Source of the DNA: Streptomyces caniscabiei
GTDB taxonomy: Bacteria > Actinomycetota > Actinomycetes > Streptomycetales > Streptomycetaceae
Reading direction: 5' to 3'
Assembly: GCF_014930365.1 (NCBI RefSeq)
Contig: NZ_JABXWI010000004.1
Span: forward strand, 682,001-746,000
Length of the DNA stretch: 64,000 nucleotides
Of this stretch, positions 59,390-64,000 are shown piece by piece. Every line of letters begins with the position of its first letter. The stretch's first letter is position 1. The notes beneath the pieces were generated by a model. That model was not told the DNA's origin and made no database searches. It saw nothing but the letters and a program-made list of their open reading frames with translations. A program made the position numbers and the translations under genes.

Positions 59390-62137
59390 GTGGTTCTCAA
59401 GGGGCGGGGCAGGGAACGTGAGCGGCTCGGACAGCTGGTGGCGGCGGTGCGGCGGGGGCTGAGCGGGGTCCTGCTGCTACGGGGCGACGCCGGGATCGGC
59501 AAGACGGTCCTCCTCGAACACGCGGGCCGGGAGGCAGCCGATCTGCGGGTGTTGGGTGTGGCGGGCGTGGAGTCCGAGGCCGGGTTCCCCTTCGCCGCGT
59601 TGCAGCGGCTCCTCCTGCCGTTCCTGGACGATCTGAAGGAGCCCGGTGGGCTGCCGCCGTCGCAGCGGGAGGCGCTCAGGGTGGCGTGCGGGCTGGCCGA
59701 CGGTCCGCCCGCAGACCGGTTCCTGGTGGGGCTCGCCACACTGACGCTCCTCGCGGAGGCCGCGAAGCGACGGCCGGTGCTGGCGTGTGTGGACGACGCG
59801 CAGTGGCTCGACGAGGAGTCGCTCGGCGTCCTCGCCTTCGTGGGACGCAGGGTGCACGCCGAGGGCGTGGGACTGCTGTTCGCGGCCCGGACCGGGTTCG
59901 AGGTCCCGGCGGGGCTGCCGGTCGCCGAGGTCGGCGGCCTGGAGGAGCCGTTCGCCCTGGAGCTGCTGCGGGAGGCCGTCACCGGGCCGCTGGACGCCCG
60001 GGTGGGTGCGCGGATCGTGGCCGCGACCGCCGGGAACCCGCTCGCGCTGGCCGACCTGGGGCAGGAGCTGACCGCCGACCAGCTCTCCGGCTCGTCGGCG
60101 CTGCCCGAACCGCTGCCCGTGGGCGGCCGCCTGGAGGCGCACTATCTGCGGCGGGTGCGCGAACTGCCGCCGGCGACGCGGACCTGGCTGCTGTTGGCCG
60201 CGACCGCGCCGGGCGGCGACCTCTGCTATGTCACGAGCGCGGCGCGCCGCCTCGGGATCGGCCCCGAGGACTCGGGTCCGGCCGAGGCCGCGGGGCTGGT
60301 GACGCTGCGCACGGCCGCCGAGTTCCGGCATCCGCTGGTGCGGTCGGCGGTGTACGGCGGCGCCACCAGCGTGGAGCGGGGACGGGCCCACCGGGCGCTG
60401 GCCGAGGTGACGGACCGGCCCGCCGACACCGACCGACGAGCCTGGCATCTGGCGGCGGCGGCCTTCGGTCCGGACGAGGAGGTGGCCGCCGAGGTGGAGC
60501 GTTCGGCCGACCGGGCGGGCGCGCGCGGCGGTCACGCGGCCCGCGCCACCTTCCTCACCAGGGCCGCCGAACTGACCCCGGGTGAAGCCGCCCGGGCCGC
60601 ACGGCTGCTGGCCGCGGCGGAGGCCGCGCTGTCGGCGGGGGCGCCGCTCCAGGCGGAGTCGCTGCTGGACGCGATCGACGTGACCCTGCTCGGCGCCGTC
60701 GACCGGGGCCGGGCCCTGCTGGTGCGCGCGCAGGCGGTGATGTTCCTCGGCGACATGGGCGGGTTCGCGGCGGCGCCCGCGCTGTGTCTGCGTGCCGCGC
60801 GGTCCCTCGCCATCGGGGCCCCGCAGACGGCCCGCGAGGCGTTGCTGCGGGCGGTGCGGAGCGCGATCACCGCCGAGCACCTCGTCCGGGACACCACATG
60901 GGCCGACATCGCGCGGACCGTGGACGACCTGCTGCCCCGAACGGCGCCCGCCACCGGTGTCGACCTGGTGCTGCGCGCCTTCGCCGTCCTCGTCACCGAC
61001 GGCTACGAGCAGGCCGTACCCCATATGCGGCGGGCCCACGAGATGGTGCTGGACCCCGGCACCTCGGACCACGACGTGCTCCGCGCCTATCTGCCCACCG
61101 TCACCCTGACGATGATGCTCTGGGACGAGGAGACCCAGCGCGCGGTGACGCGCCGGGCCGCCGACATCGCCCGGGACAGCGGCTCCCTGCTGGAGCTGGA
61201 CAGCGCCCTGTACTGCTCGGTGATGCACGAGACCAACCTCGGTGAGCTGGCCCTCGCGGACGATCTGCACGCCCAGGGCTCGCAGATCCGCGCGGCGATC
61301 GGCGCCACCGACGGCATGTGGGCGCTCTACCGGCACCCCGAACTGCTCGCCTGGCACGCGGACAGCGAGGGGCTGGAAGCGGTGCTGCGCGGCTCCATGG
61401 AGGCCGGCACCTGGCTGGGCAGCGGCGCGGTGGAGTCCATCGCACGTATCGGCATGGCGATCCTCGCCCTGGGCTCCGGCGACTACGCGCGGGCCCGCAC
61501 CCTCACCCAGGAGCTGGTCGGCCAGGACCCGATCGGATGCCACGCCCGGATCCTGCCCCACCTGGTCGAGGCGGCCGTCCGCTGCGGCGACCGGGTCCTC
61601 GCCACGACGGCCCTGCGGACCCTGGAGTCCCGGGCGACGGTGACGGGCACCCCGTGGGCCCTCGGCCTGCTGGCCCGCTGCCGGGCCCTGCTCGCGCCCG
61701 CGAACGACGCCGATCCGCTCTACCGCGAGGCGATCTCGCTGCTCTCCGGCGGCGCCACCCGGGCCGATCTAGCCGTCGCGCACCTCCTCTACGGCGAGTG
61801 GCTGCGCCGCCGCAAGCGCCGCAAGGCCGCCCGCGAGGAGCTGCGCACGGCGCTGGCGATGTTCGCCGCCATGCGGGCCCGGGGCTACGAGACGCGCGCC
61901 GCGCGGGAGCTGGCGGCGACCGGGGAGCATCCGCGGCGCGGCGCGGCGGGGGTGGACGGGACGCTCACCCCGCAGGAGCTGACCATCGCCCGGCTCGCCA
62001 GGGGCGGCTCCACCAATGCCGAGATAGCCGCCCGGCTGTTCATCAGCGCGAGCACGGTCGACTACCACCTGCGGAAGATCTTCCGGAAACTCGACGTCAC
62101 CTCGCGGCGGCAGCTGGCGCGGATCCCGGAGCTGTGA
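59390..62137 (+). CDS. Large ATP-binding LuxR-type regulator (LAL)
   Basis: 915 residues from GTG 59390; the longer frame to 59318 has no ribosome site. Walker A at 32-39 (GDAGIGKT), Walker B in [15 protein letters not shown], then a long helical TPR-like middle, and a C-terminal LuxR HTH ([35 protein letters not shown]). LAL proteins are ATP-dependent activators, often for sugar uptake or antibiotic clusters. Divergent from the orphan binding protein, which may be its target. No TTA codon seen. Confidence 0.9.
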   Translation: MVLKGRGRERERLGQLVAAVRRGLSGVLLLRGDAGIGKTVLLEHAGREAADLRVLGVAGVESEAGFPFAALQRLLLPFLDDLKEPGGLPPSQREALRVACGLADGPPADRFLVGLATLTLLAEAAKRRPVLACVDDAQWLDEESLGVLAFVGRRVHAEGVGLLFAARTGFEVPAGLPVAEVGGLEEPFALELLREAVTGPLDARVGARIVAATAGNPLALADLGQELTADQLSGSSALPEPLPVGGRLEAHYLRRVRELPPATRTWLLLAATAPGGDLCYVTSAARRLGIGPEDSGPAEAAGLVTLRTAAEFRHPLVRSAVYGGATSVERGRAHRALAEVTDRPADTDRRAWHLAAAAFGPDEEVAAEVERSADRAGARGGHAARATFLTRAAELTPGEAARAARLLAAAEAALSAGAPLQAESLLDAIDVTLLGAVDRGRALLVRAQAVMFLGDMGGFAAAPALCLRAARSLAIGAPQTAREALLRAVRSAITAEHLVRDTTWADIARTVDDLLPRTAPATGVDLVLRAFAVLVTDGYEQAVPHMRRAHEMVLDPGTSDHDVLRAYLPTVTLTMMLWDEETQRAVTRRAADIARDSGSLLELDSALYCSVMHETNLGELALADDLHAQGSQIRAAIGATDGMWALYRHPELLAWHADSEGLEAVLRGSMEAGTWLGSGAVESIARIGMAILALGSGDYARARTLTQELVGQDPIGCHARILPHLVEAAVRCGDRVLATTALRTLESRATVTGTPWALGLLARCRALLAPANDADPLYREAISLLSGGATRADLAVAHLLYGEWLRRRKRRKAAREELRTALAMFAAMRARGYETRAARELAATGEHPRRGAAGVDGTLTPQELTIARLARGGSTNAEIAARLFISASTVDYHLRKIFRKLDVTSRRQLARIPEL

Positions 62138-62331
62138 GACGGCGGACGGCACGGGTGACTCGGCTCGGGGCGGCAGCTGTGGCGGGGTGGGTGGCCTCGG
62201 CATACCGTCGGTCACGGGCGGTGGACCGCGTGTCCCGCCCGGTCATGACTACGCGTCGCACAGGATTCGGCGCCGCGCCGGCCCGTCGGAGGATGCACGG
62301 GCCGGACACGCCCGCAGACGGGAGCACCCCC

Positions 62332-63156
62332 ATGCCGTACGTCACCGCAGCCGACGGGGCTCAGATCTTCTACAAGGACTGGGGCCAGGGCCGCCCGGTC
62401 GTGCTCAGCCACGGCTGGCCCCTGAACTCCGACAGCTGGGAGGCGCAGCAGCTGTTCCTGGCCCGGCACGGATTCCGTGTGGTCGCGCACGACCGGCGCG
62501 GGCACGGCCGCTCCACCCAGACCTGGCACGGCAACGAGATGAACACCTACGCCGACGACCTCGCCACCCTGATCGACACCCTCGATCTGCGGGACGTCAC
62601 GCTCGTGGGGTTCTCCACCGGCGGCGGCGAGGTGGCCCGCTATGTGGGGCGGCACGGCACGGGGCGGGTGGCGCAGCTGGTGCTGGTCTCCGCCGTACCG
62701 CCGTTCATGCTCAGGACCGAAGACAATCCCGACGGCCTGCCCGTCGAGGTGTTCGACGCGATCCGCGCGGGGTCGCTCGCCGACCGCTCGCAGCTGTACC
62801 GGGACCTGGCCGACGGCCCGTTCTTCGGGAACAACCGGCCCGGGGCCGAGGTGTCCCAGGGTGTACGGGACGCGTTCTGGCTCCAGGGCCTGCAGTCCGG
62901 ACACCGCAACGCCTACGAATGCGTCGCGGCCTTCTCCGCCACCGACTTCCGCGCCGATCTCGACGCCGTCGACGTTCCCGCCCTGGTCATCCACGGCGAC
63001 GACGACCAGGTGGTGCCGTTCGAGGTGGGCGGCAGGGCGTCGGCGGCCCGGATCAAGAACGCGACGCTGAAGGTCTATCCCGGGGCCCCGCACGGCATCA
63101 CGGACACGCACAAGGACCAACTCGGCGCGGATCTGCTGGAGTTCCTCAACTCCTGA
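62332..63156 (+). CDS. Alpha/beta hydrolase, non-haem chloroperoxidase-like
   Basis: 274 residues from ATG 62332 behind GGGAGC. Features of perhydrolase/chloroperoxidase types: [21 protein letters not shown], nucleophile S95 in VGFSTGGGE, acid Asp in HGDDDQVVP (about 224) and H254 in [12 protein letters not shown]. The near-identical family layout from start to LLEFLNS suggests an intact enzyme. Physiological substrate is unknown; esterase or perhydrolase activity is likely. It is followed by another hydrolase after 40 nt. Confidence 0.9.
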   Translation: MPYVTAADGAQIFYKDWGQGRPVVLSHGWPLNSDSWEAQQLFLARHGFRVVAHDRRGHGRSTQTWHGNEMNTYADDLATLIDTLDLRDVTLVGFSTGGGEVARYVGRHGTGRVAQLVLVSAVPPFMLRTEDNPDGLPVEVFDAIRAGSLADRSQLYRDLADGPFFGNNRPGAEVSQGVRDAFWLQGLQSGHRNAYECVAAFSATDFRADLDAVDVPALVIHGDDDQVVPFEVGGRASAARIKNATLKVYPGAPHGITDTHKDQLGADLLEFLNS

Positions 63157-63196
63157 GCGCCCTGACCATGTCGTCGGAGTCCCTGGAAGGGAAATG

Positions 63197-63994
63197 ATGA
63201 GCAGCCCCGACACGATCGTCCTGATCCACGGCTTCTGGGTGACGCCCCGGAGCTGGGAGCACTGGATCGCCCACTACGAGAAGCGTGGCTTCCGGGTCCT
63301 CGCGCCGGCCTACCCGGGCTTCGAGGTGGAGGTCGAGTCGCTGAACGCCGACACCGCCCCGATCGAGAAGGTGACGGTCCCCCAGATCGTCGACAGCCTG
63401 GCCGCCCTGATCCAGGGGCTAGGCGAACCGCCGATCCTCATCGGCCACTCCGCCGGCGGTGTCTTCGTCCAACTGCTCCTCGACCGGGGCCTCGGCGCGG
63501 CCGGTGTGGCGATCAACTCGGCGCCCACCGAGGGTGTGGCCGTGCTGCCGCTGACCCAGATCAAGTCGGCGTTCCCGGTGCTGAAGAACCCCGCCAACCG
63601 GCACCGCGCGGTCGGTCTCACCTTCGAGCAGTGGCACTACGCCTTCACCAACACCTTCCCCGAGGAGGAGTCGAGGGCGCTCTACGAGCGGTACGCCGTC
63701 CCCGCGTCCGGCAGCATCTTCTGGGACAGCGCCCTGGCCACCCTGCGCCCCGGCCACCAGAGCACCTATGTGAACTACCACAACGAGGACCGGCCGCCGC
63801 TGCTGTTCGTCTCGGGCGAGAAGGACCATCTGATGCCGCCCAAGGTGCAGCAGTCCAACGCCAGGCACTACAAGGCGCAGACGGTCACCGAAGTCAAGGA
63901 GTACCCCGGGATGCCGCATCTGCTGCCCGCCGCGCCCGGCTGGGAGGCGGTCGCGGACCACGCCGTGGACTGGGCGGTCGCGCACGCGCGGTAG
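63197..63994 (+). CDS. Alpha/beta hydrolase
   Basis: 265 residues from ATG 63197; ATG 63194 directly before it is also possible, both after GGAAGGGAA. Oxyanion motif LIHGFWVTPRSW, nucleophile S85 in LIGHSAGGVF, acid Asp in VSGEKDHLMPP and His in GMPHLLPAAPGW. This EKDHLMPP/HLL form is common in actinobacterial hydrolases acting on small esters. Substrate unknown. Probably co-transcribed with the preceding hydrolase. Complete, with the stop just inside the window. Confidence 0.88.
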   Translation: MSSPDTIVLIHGFWVTPRSWEHWIAHYEKRGFRVLAPAYPGFEVEVESLNADTAPIEKVTVPQIVDSLAALIQGLGEPPILIGHSAGGVFVQLLLDRGLGAAGVAINSAPTEGVAVLPLTQIKSAFPVLKNPANRHRAVGLTFEQWHYAFTNTFPEEESRALYERYAVPASGSIFWDSALATLRPGHQSTYVNYHNEDRPPLLFVSGEKDHLMPPKVQQSNARHYKAQTVTEVKEYPGMPHLLPAAPGWEAVADHAVDWAVAHAR

Positions 63995-64000
63995 CCAGGC

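Overview
This window looks like a chromosomal segment of a Streptomyces species. The DNA is very GC-rich with strong third-position GC bias. It carries a complete SapB-type (ram/amf) lanthipeptide locus, a Streptomyces subtilisin inhibitor, three SpoIIE-type PP2C phosphatases, a CebR-type operator and several rare TTA (bldA-dependent) codons. I see no rRNA, tRNA, CRISPR array, insertion sequence, integrase or replication origin.

Layout. 1-8480: tail of a glycosyltransferase, a TetR regulator facing a secreted beta-propeller protein, a secreted GH5-type glycosidase, a small ORF and a membrane protein, two tandem secreted barrel-like paralogues, an XdhC-type protein and a small metallophosphoesterase. 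8493-21059: a developmental block. SpoIIE phosphatase 1 diverges from ramC-ramS-ramA-ramB, with ramR convergent to ramB, then SpoIIE phosphatase 2. ramC and ramR each carry a TTA codon. 21228-22682: a secreted S1 protease with an odd Gly/Ala/Glu-rich tail. 23402-29625: a compact peptide-export locus with a 71-residue double-glycine precursor, a strong hairpin, an HlyD-type adaptor, a C39 peptidase/ABC transporter and a second ABC subunit with a cyclic-nucleotide-binding-like N terminus. No modifying enzyme is present. This is the best candidate for an undescribed system. 29659-34873: a minus-strand operon (lipoprotein binding protein, fused two-domain permease, MFS, GNAT) behind a Zur-like palindrome that overlaps its promoter.

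34871-46887: GNAT, Ppx/GppA-type phosphatase, small acidic protein, STAS anti-anti-sigma factor, small protein, subtilisin inhibitor, lipoprotein carbonic anhydrase, FMN alpha-hydroxy acid oxidase, an apparent sigma/zinc-anti-sigma/TM/ricin-lectin fusion, a degenerate Fic/RHH toxin-antitoxin pair, and a GH9 cellulase with a perfect CebR operator. 46997-63994: Tat-exported GH2 enzyme, SpoIIE phosphatase 3, ArsB/SLC13-type permease, AraC regulator facing a phytanoyl-CoA dioxygenase, a two-component system, an orphan Tat-exported binding protein facing a LuxR-type LAL regulator across a 22-bp palindrome, and two alpha/beta hydrolases.

How the parts fit. The ram genes make, cyclise and export a SapB-like surfactant peptide. 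The PP2C phosphatases and the STAS protein belong to partner-switch signalling that often accompanies development. GH5, GH9 and GH2 enzymes, the protease and its inhibitor family form a secreted saprophytic set. The double-glycine peptide locus and the Zur-box operon look like independent accessory modules. All functional statements are inferences from sequence read by eye; no database search was run.
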